DNA of 54,096 nt from NCBI GenBank assembly GCA_017854775.1, contig JAFMHC010000008.1, positions 1-54,096 of the forward strand, in the 5' to 3' direction. This stretch comes from Gammaproteobacteria bacterium (GTDB taxonomy: Bacteria; Pseudomonadota; Gammaproteobacteria; Arenicellales; Arenicellaceae). Numbering within the stretch: position 1 is the first letter of the stretch; each line of letters starts with the position of its first letter. The position numbers were made by a program, and so were the translations under genes. The notes below the pieces were generated by a model. It was not told the DNA's origin, did no database searches, and worked only from the letters and a program-made list of their open reading frames with translations. Positions 45,148 to 52,003 of this stretch are shown one piece after another.

Positions 45148-45179
45148 TATATATTGTCATAGTGACACTATATTGTCAA
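45148..45179 (-). promoter_or_regulatory. NUDIX regulator promoter/operator shared in pattern with the SPFH operon
   Basis: On the minus strand TTGACA (45179-45174) is followed after 15 bp by GACAATATATA (45158-45148). A near-perfect dyad ATATTGTCA-TAG-TGACACTAT (45151-45171, one mismatch) lies between and across these boxes. The site is 66 bp from the regulator start and 100 bp from the divergent helicase start, so one bound regulator could control both. Confidence 0.7.
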
Positions 45180-45278
45180 CAAACTAATTAAGATCGATGA
45201 ATGAGAGTTTATATTTGCTAATCAAAGCTGACTGAGCAGAATAGGCTAAGGTTTTTATTCAAAAAATTTGCTTAGAAC

Positions 45279-48107
45279 TTGAGTATTTACAGTAGTAAGA
45301 ATTCGATCTCCGCTCTAGGGTTTGTCCACTTACTTACAAATCAAGATTCCTTAGCAGAAGTCAGTATACAATTGACCGGTACCCAGAACGTGGTACCCGG
45401 CACGCACATTAACCAACAGCAACAGATACAAGTAATGCCTTTCAAAACCCTTCGGTTCCGCTACCCCTGGAGACCTTACCAAGAGCGTGTATTAAACGCT
45501 GTTAACGAGCATTTGGACGATATGCGTTTGCACATCGTAGCGGCGCCGGGAGCAGGCAAAACGACTCTTGGCCTCGAAATATTTCGGGTTCTTGAAAAAC
45601 CTGCATTGGCACTGTCGCCAACTAGAATTATTCGAGACCAATGGATAGACCGCTTAAAGGATTTTTGCGAAATTGATGATCCCAGCACGCTTGACTGGGT
45701 AAGTAACTCTAGCCGCGAGCCAAAACTGTTTACCTCTATAACCTATCAAGCGTTACATGCACAGTTCTCCGACGAGTTAGCTCAAAGTGACGAGGAGTTG
45801 GAGGCACTCGAGGACGACAAGAGCCTCGATGAGAAAGAGTTAAACAGCTTTATTAAATTGATCGAGGAGAATCAAATTGGAGTACTGATTCTAGATGAAG
45901 CGCACCACCTTAGATCAGAGTGGTGGAAAGCCCTTGATAAGGTTTGCGCTCACTTTCCTGAAATGATTTTAGTGTCATTAACCGCAACGCCACCCTACGA
46001 TTCAACAGGCAACGAATGGGTGAGGTATGAGCAACTTTGTGGCCCGATTGATGAGGAGATTTCAGTACCTGAGCTGGTTAAGGCAAAAACGCTGTGTGCC
46101 CACCAAGACTTTGTTTGGGCCTGCGATGCAACGGCCGATGAGAAAAAGCAGATTAAAGATCACGACGAACGCGTCGCAGTGTTACTAAGTACCTTATTCG
46201 AAAACGATGAATTTGAGTCGATAGTGCTTAGTCATCCGTGGTTACAAAAAGTCGGTATCGAAGCTGATATTATTAAACAACCGGAAATTGCTATTTCAAT
46301 TCTTAGCTTTTTGCAGGCGAAATCTTTGCCAAAGAATCCACCCTTAATGTCACTGCTTGATCTGAGTAGAGAGGATATTCCAGAACTAGGTCGCAAGTGG
46401 TGGCAGGTGCTAATTGAGACCATTTTATTTTCTAGCACTACCTCTCACAACCAAGAGCAAAGCAAGTTTATCGATGCATTAAAGAAACAACTCAAAGCAT
46501 CGGAGTTACTAATTAAAAAGGATCTTTGCTTGGTAAGATCGCGTCGAACCGAGCGTTATTTATCACTTAGCTCTTCAAAAATAGACGCTTGCGCCGAGCT
46601 TCATCGCTTGGAGCATGGGCAGCGTGGAGATGCTTTAAGGCAGGTTTTCTTAACAGACTATATTCGCGATGAAGCACTCAGCTCAGAACTCGATACAGGA
46701 AAACTTAATTTAGGCGCTTGGCCTGTATTTCAACGCATTACTATGGGCTCCCCAATTCATCAAGAAGTGGCCCTTTTAACCGGCCGATTAAGCATTCTAC
46801 ATGTGAGCAAGCTCGCTACTCTATTCGAGCTTGCCGATGAAAACAGAGTAAAAACTGAAGCCATTGCCGGAACAGACCAATACGTGAAGGTCAGCGGCCC
46901 GACCAATCAACTAACCAATGCGTTCACCGCATTATTAGCCAAAGGCGAAATCAAAACCTTAGTCGGCACACGCTCTTTATTGGGCGAAGGCTGGGATGCT
47001 CCGGTGGTTAATTCACTGGTTTTGGCTAGTTCTGTCGGCTCTTTCATGCTCACCAATCAGATGCGTGGCAGAGCTATTAGAACTGACGCCCATGCGCCAA
47101 ATAAGATCAGTACAATCTGGCATTTAGTGGCTATAAATTCGGAGTCATACTCGGGATGGTCAGATCTAACCAACCTTAGAAGACGTTTTGATATTTTTGT
47201 TGGCTTATCAGAAAAAGACCTAACCATCGAAAGCGGTTTCGAACGCCTGAATAGTAGTGCGCTAAAACACAAGTTTTTCAGCAACACTGAAGGTGTATCT
47301 CTGGTAAGTCAAAACAATCGGGAAATGTCTAATCGACTTACCAAGCTAAGCCAAATCAAAGAGCGTTGGGAAAAGGCTTTGATTCTGGATCATTCAGCCC
47401 GAGTGATTCCGTCAGTGAGAACCGACAAGACCCCACGCCTGCGCTCGCTGATTCTCACCCATTCATTTAGTTACCTATTGACGCAACTCGGCTTGGCCTT
47501 GTTTACCGCTGCCCTCGTGTATTTATACACAGGAGCTGGGGGACAACGCCCGCTTCTTCTTCTGTCTATCGCAATAGGCTGCGCGCTGCTATACAAACTT
47601 CCTAAAACGCTATCTACGATAAAAATCGTATTTCGACATTTGCCTGTTGATGGCTCCTTGAAGCAAATCGGTTATGCACTGACTGAAGCACTCTGTCGAA
47701 CAGGTCTTATCGAAACATCGGCAAGGAATATGAAAATTAATATTGCAAAGAGCCTTGAAGGGAAATTTTTAATATCTCTCAAAGGCTGCACGTTTTACGA
47801 ATCATCATTATTCTCAGATTGCCTAGCTGAAATACTAGCCCCTATCGAAAACCCAAGATACATTGTGCTCCGCGAAGGGAAATTTTTAGGTAGTCGGCGA
47901 GATGACTATCATGCAGCACCGATGAAGTTGGCTGCAAAGAAAGAGTTCGCTAAAATATTTTATAAAGCCTGGTGTAAACATGTAAGTTTGTCGGAGCTAA
48001 TCTACACGCGAACACCTGAAGGCAGGAAGAGATTACTGAAAGCAAAAATGAAATCTTTTTCGTCAAATTTCAGCAATGAAGTGAAAAGGCAAGACCGTTG
48101 GCAATAA
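45279..48107 (+). CDS. DEAD/DEAH-box (superfamily 2) helicase with C-terminal TM segments
   Basis: 942 aa from TTG 45279; ATG 45435 would drop 52 residues and is an alternative start. Motif I is AAPGAGKTTLG (about 88-98), motif II DEAH (206-209), motif III SLTATPP (233-239). The second RecA lobe has VGTRSLLGEGWDAP and NQMRGRAIRTD (motifs V and VI). Unusually, two TM helices follow near residues 728-785 (SYLLTQLGLALFTAALVYLY and PLLLLSIAIGCALLYKL), then a ~150-residue cytoplasmic tail. No nuclease motif seen. A membrane-tethered helicase divergent from a NUDIX regulator suggests a defence or nucleic-acid surveillance role; that is inference. Confidence 0.85.
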   Translation: MSIYSSKNSISALGFVHLLTNQDSLAEVSIQLTGTQNVVPGTHINQQQQIQVMPFKTLRFRYPWRPYQERVLNAVNEHLDDMRLHIVAAPGAGKTTLGLEIFRVLEKPALALSPTRIIRDQWIDRLKDFCEIDDPSTLDWVSNSSREPKLFTSITYQALHAQFSDELAQSDEELEALEDDKSLDEKELNSFIKLIEENQIGVLILDEAHHLRSEWWKALDKVCAHFPEMILVSLTATPPYDSTGNEWVRYEQLCGPIDEEISVPELVKAKTLCAHQDFVWACDATADEKKQIKDHDERVAVLLSTLFENDEFESIVLSHPWLQKVGIEADIIKQPEIAISILSFLQAKSLPKNPPLMSLLDLSREDIPELGRKWWQVLIETILFSSTTSHNQEQSKFIDALKKQLKASELLIKKDLCLVRSRRTERYLSLSSSKIDACAELHRLEHGQRGDALRQVFLTDYIRDEALSSELDTGKLNLGAWPVFQRITMGSPIHQEVALLTGRLSILHVSKLATLFELADENRVKTEAIAGTDQYVKVSGPTNQLTNAFTALLAKGEIKTLVGTRSLLGEGWDAPVVNSLVLASSVGSFMLTNQMRGRAIRTDAHAPNKISTIWHLVAINSESYSGWSDLTNLRRRFDIFVGLSEKDLTIESGFERLNSSALKHKFFSNTEGVSLVSQNNREMSNRLTKLSQIKERWEKALILDHSARVIPSVRTDKTPRLRSLILTHSFSYLLTQLGLALFTAALVYLYTGAGGQRPLLLLSIAIGCALLYKLPKTLSTIKIVFRHLPVDGSLKQIGYALTEALCRTGLIETSARNMKINIAKSLEGKFLISLKGCTFYESSLFSDCLAEILAPIENPRYIVLREGKFLGSRRDDYHAAPMKLAAKKEFAKIFYKAWCKHVSLSELIYTRTPEGRKRLLKAKMKSFSSNFSNEVKRQDRWQ

Positions 48108-48164
48108 GGAGTGTATTTTCGAAGTAAAGTAACAAATAATTTAACTCGACTCGGCCCTTTTATT

Positions 48165-48497
48165 TTATAAATCCTCGCTATCATTAGCTAATCGCTTACT
48201 CTCCTTTTTAAGGGGGCTACCTTGAGGGCAGAAGTTGGCAGCAAAGTTAACCAATGTATTAACTAGGTTATCTTCAGTCACCGAATAGTGAACATACTGT
48301 CCCTTCTTTATACTTTCTACCAAACCGGCACTTTCCAATAGCTTCAAATGCTTAGTAAGCGCAGGTCGACTCATATCAAATTTATCGGCTATCTCTCCAG
48401 AAGTAAGCGAGGTTTCTGAGAGATAACTGAGAATCAGTCTTCTTGGGGTTGACGATAACGCCTCAAATATTTTTTCTGATTTTTTCGAATCGCTCAT
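48165..48497 (-). CDS. ArsR family transcriptional regulator
   Basis: 110-aa winged-helix protein: SSTPRRLILSYL, TSGEIADKFDMSRPALTKHLKLLESAGLVES, GQYVHYSV wing. There is no ELCVCDL-type metal motif; the only Cys is in NFCPQGS. It follows the methyltransferase gene by 6 bp and probably regulates that operon, and the divergent DUF393 gene, through the palindrome at 49303. Confidence 0.9.
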   Translation of the reverse strand: MSDSKKSEKIFEALSSTPRRLILSYLSETSLTSGEIADKFDMSRPALTKHLKLLESAGLVESIKKGQYVHYSVTEDNLVNTLVNFAANFCPQGSPLKKESKRLANDSEDL

Positions 48498-48503
48498 GTA
48501 AAC

Positions 48504-49283
48504 CTATTGTTTAACGCAATATCCTAAGTATGAAATTGATTTATTCTTAGATTTTTTAAACTTGGTTTTGTTACCAAAAGCACCAAAGTCTAAGCCCAAA
48601 TATTTAGTCTTCAGAATATACCACACCATAGATATTGGGTTTACAGAAGGTTCCATTCCCCATTCTTCTTTGTTAGTTAAATAGTTATCTCTAAATACGT
48701 TTTGCAATTCTTGTGGCCGTATAAATTTGTGCCACACATGCGAGTTTTTGGGTGCAAACCGTGTTAGCGGGAAGTCTTGGGCTATGAATATTAAGGCCAA
48801 GTAACTCATAAAAGTACGATTTACAGTGTCATAGACAAAGATTCCCCCAGGTTTTAATACACGCTCAACCTCAGAAATAGCCTTATCAACATCTTGTACA
48901 TGCTCTAATACATCACAACATGTTACTAGTTCGAAAGAATTGTCGGCAAACGGCAGGCTTTCCGCGTAAGACTCCATATAGTTAATGTCCAAACCATTCT
49001 CTTTAGCGTGCTTGCGCGCGGTTTCAAGGCTTGCTGTAGAAATGTCAACGCCGGTAACAGTGGCACTAAATTCTGCCAAGTCTTCAGCGATAATTCCGCC
49101 GCCACAACCGATATCTAAGCTATTTGGTTTTATTAATGCCATTGATGCCAGACAATGCCGCACATATTCCGAACGCACTGGTTGGATCCCCGTTTCCAAA
49201 ATATTTAGAAACGAATCTTGGCTCCACCAACCATCTGAATGGCGGTTGTAAATATCATTATCGATGACAGGTTTATTAAACAC
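48504..49283 (-). CDS. Class I SAM-dependent methyltransferase, UbiG-like
   Basis: 259 aa. The SAM site reads LDIGCGGGIIAEDLAEF with acidic TGVDIST, then ELVTCCDVLEHVQDVD and VLKPGGIFVYDTVNRT, the UbiG-type sequence after motif II. UbiG O-methylates ubiquinone precursors; divergence in the C-terminal third and an ArsR gene partner suggest a paralogue with another substrate. First gene of the ArsR operon. Confidence 0.82.
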   Translation of the reverse strand: MFNKPVIDNDIYNRHSDGWWSQDSFLNILETGIQPVRSEYVRHCLASMALIKPNSLDIGCGGGIIAEDLAEFSATVTGVDISTASLETARKHAKENGLDINYMESYAESLPFADNSFELVTCCDVLEHVQDVDKAISEVERVLKPGGIFVYDTVNRTFMSYLALIFIAQDFPLTRFAPKNSHVWHKFIRPQELQNVFRDNYLTNKEEWGMEPSVNPISMVWYILKTKYLGLDFGAFGNKTKFKKSKNKSISYLGYCVKQ

Positions 49284-49302
49284 AAAGACTCCATGAATCT
49301 AT

Positions 49303-49318
49303 TTAACTATTTAGTTAA
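49303..49318. promoter_or_regulatory. Perfect 7-2-7 palindrome, likely ArsR operator
   Basis: TTAACTATTTAGTTAA lies between the methyltransferase/ArsR operon (start 49283) and the divergent DUF393 gene (start 49363). Size and AT-rich symmetry suit an ArsR/SmtB-type dimer site that would control both directions. Confidence 0.7.
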
Positions 49319-49362
49319 TTAATGTTATTGTGTTTTCAAATGATTTGCAATGAAAAGTTGAT

Positions 49363-49746
49363 ATGAAACAATCAAAAGATGAAAAGTTACAGGTTTACTT
49401 CAATAGCGCCTGCCCTGTTTGTAACGCAGGCATCAATTCTCAAAAATCTAAAACAACGAGTTGCGACGTTAGTTGGAACGATATTCATGTTGATAATCGG
49501 TTAGCCAAAGAAGCTGACCCAGATATAGATATTGTTAGGAAATACCTCCATGTTATTGACAATACTGGTCAGAAACACATTGGAATAGAAGCGTTTATAC
49601 AGCTTTGGCAACATTCTGCACATGAACAATGGAAAGCTAAAGTATTTACATTGCCAATAGTCAAACACGTCGCGAAAGCGTTCTACTTTGTCTTCGCAAA
49701 CATGCTATTTAGGTGGAACCAAATGATGAAAAATTGGGATGAATAA
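49363..49746 (+). CDS. DUF393 (DCC family) thiol-disulfide oxidoreductase-like protein
   Basis: 127 aa. It begins with QVYFNSACPVCNAGI, a thioredoxin-like CxxC at the N-terminus of the DCC family, and contains IDNTGQKHIGIEAFIQLW typical of the group. Cytoplasmic; function unproven. Probably under the same ArsR control as the divergent methyltransferase. Confidence 0.82.
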   Translation: MKQSKDEKLQVYFNSACPVCNAGINSQKSKTTSCDVSWNDIHVDNRLAKEADPDIDIVRKYLHVIDNTGQKHIGIEAFIQLWQHSAHEQWKAKVFTLPIVKHVAKAFYFVFANMLFRWNQMMKNWDE

Positions 49747-50089
49747 GGGTGAAACGGCATTCGGGCATACCATTATCATTCCTTCTCGATGCCTATTTAG
49801 AATCGTCAAACCGGGCTCAAAAACACAGTTTCTATCTCTTTGAATTCAAATAAAAGTAGCACACAGACAACTGACAGAATATCGGGGCACACACCTTAGC
49901 ACTAAACTAAAGAGTCTCGTTGAATGAAAAAATGAGTGACTAAATGTGCCACGACAATACTTCATAAATAGAAAAAGCGATTTTTTCATTCAAAATATTT
50001 GAATGAAATTAGAATATTCCTTGCTTTAGAAAATTATTTTCACGTTTTTAAAAAATAATGTTTTTACTGAAATTTACGACAAAAAAACA

Positions 50090-50141
50090 CTTTTCGTCTT
50101 GATGATTTTTTATCGTAAAAAACCATCAAAACAACGAAAAG
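50090..50141. repeat. Long imperfect AT-rich hairpin, about 21 bp paired
   Basis: CTTTTCGT pairs with ACGAAAAG, TTGATG with CATCAA and TTTTTTA with TAAAAAA around a TCG loop. It lies in the gene-free stretch 49747-50711. With T-runs inside the stem it could act as a bidirectional terminator for the DUF393 gene or as a structured RNA element. Confidence 0.6.
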
Positions 50142-50408
50142 AACTCAGGGTAGATATACATTCTAAAGTGAGTAAGATGCGAGGCGAAAATAATGCTTAT
50201 CTACCTGTTAATCATGGGTATTAATCTTTTTCAATAACTCTCTGGCTAATTAAATTTGAACCAATATTTCTTCTAAATTCCGAATTAGAAACTGATCGTG
50301 AAAACTCGATTTTCTAACGGGAAAACATATGCCTAAAAAAGTCCTTAAGAAATCACCATTTTTCTTAACCAGATAAGACGCACAAAAAGTAACTAGAAAA
50401 ATTAGTTG

Positions 50409-50437
50409 TTGACAGAAAAAATAATCGCGAATAGAGT
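50409..50437 (+). promoter_or_regulatory. Strong sigma-70 promoter with stable-RNA features
   Basis: TTGACA (50409-50414), 17-bp spacer, TAGAGT (50432-50437), followed by a C/G-containing discriminator (TCGC), as at tRNA/rRNA promoters. There is no ORF downstream before the terminator at 50643, so it drives an RNA gene and possibly the tRNA array beyond. Confidence 0.75.
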
Positions 50438-50443
50438 TCGCTT

Positions 50444-50673
50444 CATCAACACCGCTTGTAAGTGATTTTATTTGCAGCGGATTATTTTTTAAACAACGAA
50501 AAAATTTTAAATCAAATGAATTTATTGCTACTGAAAAGCCTCACGAACCATGCGCCGAAAGCGCAGAGTTCGTATCGCCCGGATAGTGGGGAGAAATGCA
50601 TTTGCTAGGACTGAATTAGATCTTAATCATTAGATTTATTCGAAAGCCTAGCCTAAGCCGCTAGGCTTTTTTT
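50444..50673 (+). ncRNA. Candidate structured ncRNA of about 230 nt
   Basis: Bounded by the promoter at 50409 and a terminator at 50643-50673. Inside is a symmetric hairpin: ACGAAC (50543-50548) with GTTCGT (50568-50573) enclosing TGCGC-CGAAA-GCGCA, and near the 5' end CCGCT pairs with AGCGG. It codes no convincing protein and does not match tmRNA, RNase P, SRP or 6S RNA by eye. It could be a new sRNA or the leader of the tRNA array. Confidence 0.5.
50643..50673 (+). terminator. Rho-independent terminator upstream of the tRNA array
   Basis: AAAGCCTAG / CTAGGCTTT, 9-bp stem with 9-nt loop, followed by a T-run. It ends the candidate ncRNA. Confidence 0.85.
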
Positions 50674-50711
50674 ATTTCAGTTCTAGAAAACATAACAAAC
50701 ATGAATATTTA

Positions 50712-50804
50712 CAGGGTATAGCTCAGTCTGGTTAGAGTCCTTGCTTTGGAAGCACAACGCGGTTGGCGAGTATGCCGGTGGTTCAAATCCATCTACCCTG
50801 ACCA
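50712..50804 (+). tRNA. tRNA-Pro (UGG) interrupted by a 14-nt insertion
   Basis: Acceptor stem CAGGGTA / TACCCTG, discriminator A, encoded CCA. D arm GCTC/GAGT and T arm GGTGG-TTCAAAT-CCATC are regular. The anticodon arm is broken: CTTGC-TTTGGAA-GCA is followed by 14 extra bases (50755-50768, CAACGCGGTTGGCG), and then AG completes the stem. Deleting exactly those 14 bases restores a perfect 5-bp anticodon stem and a 79-nt tRNA. The insert contains an inverted repeat CAAC/GTTG. Reading GGA as the anticodon (Ser) is possible only if the insert is a variable arm, which fits less well. Confidence 0.7.
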
Positions 50805-50991
50805 ATTAACTTTACGAAAAACGAAATTTTACAAAACCATGATTTTATTTAAAACGATTACACAAACGGGACATAAAAGTTTACCCAAACTGCATACGAT
50901 GAATTCGCAGGACCGCCTACGTTCGAGCTATGAACTCGAGAAGAGTGGCCATGCTAGGTGAGTAAGATTTCGATTATTCGATTTTTTTACT

Positions 50992-51024
50992 AAGGCCTGG
51001 CGCAAAACGTCAGGCCTTTTTTTA
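50992..51024 (+). terminator. Rho-independent terminator between tRNA-Pro and tRNA-His
   Basis: GGCCTGGCG / CGTCAGGCC (one wobble) with a CAAAA loop and a run of seven T. The stretch 50805-50991 before it shows no gene I can support. Confidence 0.85.
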
Positions 51025-51091
51025 TAACTAAATTTTATTAACAACCCGTTCGATTAATGGAGGTCGAGCAAAAACAGCAGAACCGTTTGGT

Positions 51092-51168
51092 GTGACCTTA
51101 GCTTAATTGGCAAAAGCTCTTGACTGTGACTTAAGAAGATATGGATTCGAATTCCATAGGTCACCCCA
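51092..51168 (+). tRNA. tRNA-His (GUG)
   Basis: Acceptor GTGACCT / AGGTCAC, discriminator C, encoded CCA. D arm GCTT/AAGC, anticodon arm CTTGA-CTGTGAC-TTAAG with anticodon GTG, T arm ATGGA-TTCGAAT-TCCAT. The base before the gene is T, not the encoded G-1 usual for bacterial tRNA-His, so G-1 would have to be added or is lacking. Confidence 0.92.
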
Positions 51169-51190
51169 AACGATTTTGCATGAAGAATAC

Positions 51191-51412
51191 GCTGAGGTAG
51201 CCCAATTGGCAGAGGCGTCGTGTTTTGACTCGACGCATCCCTGCGCCTCGGGCTTTGCCCAACCTGCGGTCGTCCAAATCTGTTCCAAACAGATTTGTGA
51301 CCCAGATTGTTGAGAGTTCACAAATTCGTCAGGAACGAATTTGAACAGCCTTGCGCTGGGTCGCAGACCTGAGGCACAGGGATGTGCCAAATAGATCTCT
51401 CCCTCAGCACCA
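51191..51412 (+). tRNA. tRNA-Gln (UUG)-like gene carrying a large palindromic insertion
   Basis: Acceptor strands GCTGAGG (51191-51197) and CCTCAGC (51402-51408) pair perfectly; A and CCA follow. The D arm (GCCCAATTGGCAGAGGC) and an anticodon arm CGTCG-TGTTTTGACT-CGACG with an enlarged 10-nt loop containing TTG are present. Between anticodon arm and T-arm region lies a 149-bp imperfect palindrome (51236-51384). Without it the molecule is 73 nt, but the T arm remains irregular (TGCCAAATAGATCTCTC). It may be a decayed gene or need extensive processing. Confidence 0.6.
51236..51384. repeat. 149-bp imperfect palindromic element inside tRNA-Gln
   Basis: Ends are CATCCCTGCGCCTC and GAGGCACAGGGATG. 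Each ~75-bp half, read inward on its own strand, has the same order of blocks: CATCCCTG, GCCTC, then a 23-nt hairpin of the form CAAAT...GTTCC...ATTTG followed by TGTGA. It is therefore an inverted duplication with a nested hairpin in each half, like a small MITE or a structured RNA insert. It contains no ORF. Confidence 0.75.
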
Positions 51413-51419
51413 GTTTTAT

Positions 51420-51495
51420 TCTGGCGAAGCATGGCAGGTCTATGCGCTCGGCTGTTAACCGAGAGATTAAGGTTCGAGTCCTTACGCCAGAGCCA
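51420..51495 (+). tRNA. tRNA-Asn (GUU)
   Basis: Acceptor TCTGGCG / CGCCAGA, discriminator G, CCA encoded. D arm GCAT/ATGC, anticodon arm CTCGG-CTGTTAA-CCGAG, T arm TAAGG-TTCGAGT-CCTTA. Fully regular; 7 nt after tRNA-Gln. Confidence 0.95.
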
Positions 51496-51496
51496 T

Positions 51497-51642
51497 ACGC
51501 TTGTAGCTTGCGCCGCTCTCGGCTCCTGCCTTCGCGGCATTAGTACATCCATGTACGTCATGGATTAGAGCGGCCGGTTACGAACCGGTCAGATGGGGGC
51601 GAGGTGCCCCTTGAGGGTATGAGAATCCCTCCAAGCGTGCCA
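51497..51642 (+). tRNA. tRNA-Arg (ACG) interrupted in the D loop
   Basis: Acceptor ACGCTTG (51497-51503) / CAAGCGT (51632-51638), discriminator G, CCA. D stem GCTT (51506-51509) pairs with GAGC (51568-51571), but the D loop is 58 nt, about 50 more than normal, and ends in the normal TGGATT. The extra sequence holds hairpins GCCGC/GCGGC and GTACAT-CC-ATGTAC. Anticodon arm GCCGG-TTACGAA-CCGGT is regular. The variable region has an extra hairpin GGGGC/GCCCC, and the T loop is 9 nt (GAGGG-TATGAGAAT-CCCTC). Total 146 nt. Confidence 0.65.
51596..51632 (+). repeat. Block shared by the Arg and Ser tRNA-like genes (copy 1)
   Basis: GGGGC-GAGGT-GCCCC, then TTGAGGGTATGAGAATCC. The second copy is at 51954-51989 with about five differences. 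It forms a hairpin and a T-arm-like stem. Confidence 0.75.
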
Positions 51643-51650
51643 TTTTTTTT

Positions 51651-51727
51651 AGGTGTGTAGCTCAATTGATTAGAGCACCCGGCTTTTAACCGGGAGGTTG
51701 TGAGTTTGATCCTCACCACACCTACCA
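51651..51727 (+). tRNA. tRNA-Lys (UUU)
   Basis: Acceptor AGGTGTG / CACACCT, discriminator A, CCA. Anticodon arm CCCGG-CTTTTAA-CCGGG, D stem GCTC/GAGC, T arm GTGAG-TTTGATC-CTCAC with an unusual T loop sequence. Otherwise regular. Confidence 0.92.
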
Positions 51728-51728
51728 A

Positions 51729-51803
51729 GCTAGGTAAGCATTGTTGGCGATGCAGGTGTTTTGTAAACACCAGAATAGAGTTCGATTCTCTAACTTAGCT
51801 CCA
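51729..51803 (+). tRNA. tRNA-Thr (UGU)
   Basis: Acceptor GCTAGGT / ACTTAGC with one G-T wobble, discriminator T, CCA. D stem GCAT/ATGC, anticodon arm GGTGT-TTTGTAA-ACACC, T arm TAGAG-TTCGATT-CTCTA. One base after tRNA-Lys. Confidence 0.92.
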
Positions 51804-51874
51804 ATTATTTTCGGTGTTCCGAAAGGATCGACCAAGCAGGGCTGGATCACCTGTAAAAAACGACAGACGAATTT

Positions 51875-52000
51875 GGAAGGTGCCGTCTTTGGAGGCAAAT
51901 GGGGTTTGACACCCTCAAGGGTGCCGAGATCCCTAATGTCTTCAAAGGCGGCAGGGGCTAGGTACCCCTTGAGGGCATGAGACTCCTCCACCTTCCTCCA
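51875..52000 (+). tRNA. tRNA-Ser (UGA)-like gene with expanded variable/T region
   Basis: Acceptor GGAAGGT (51875-51881) / ACCTTCC (51990-51996), discriminator T, CCA. Anticodon arm GGGG-TTTGACA-CCCT gives anticodon TGA. A T-arm-like AGGGT-GCCGAGA-TCCCT sits at 51919-51935, far from the acceptor, and about 50 extra bases follow, including a ~36-bp block nearly identical to one in tRNA-Arg. Total 126 nt against about 90 for a normal tRNA-Ser. Confidence 0.55.
51954..51989 (+). repeat. Block shared by the Arg and Ser tRNA-like genes (copy 2)
   Basis: GGGGC-TAGGT-ACCCC, then TTGAGGGCATGAGACTCC. A weaker third relative (CCCTCAAGGGTGCC...GAGATCCC) lies at 51912-51934 in the same gene. Confidence 0.75.
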
Positions 52001-52003
52001 TGA

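Noticed and set aside
50712-50804. Reading the Pro unit as a class II tRNA-Ser (GGA)
   Set aside because: Deleting 14 nt gives a perfect Pro anticodon arm, whereas the Ser reading leaves a mismatched stem.
51191-51412. Group I or group II intron in tRNA-Gln
   Set aside because: The insert is only 149 bp and palindromic, without the conserved core or domain V of either class.
51804-51874. Additional tRNA between Thr and Ser
   Set aside because: A GGTG...CACC hairpin is present, but no CCA end and no D or T arm could be assigned.
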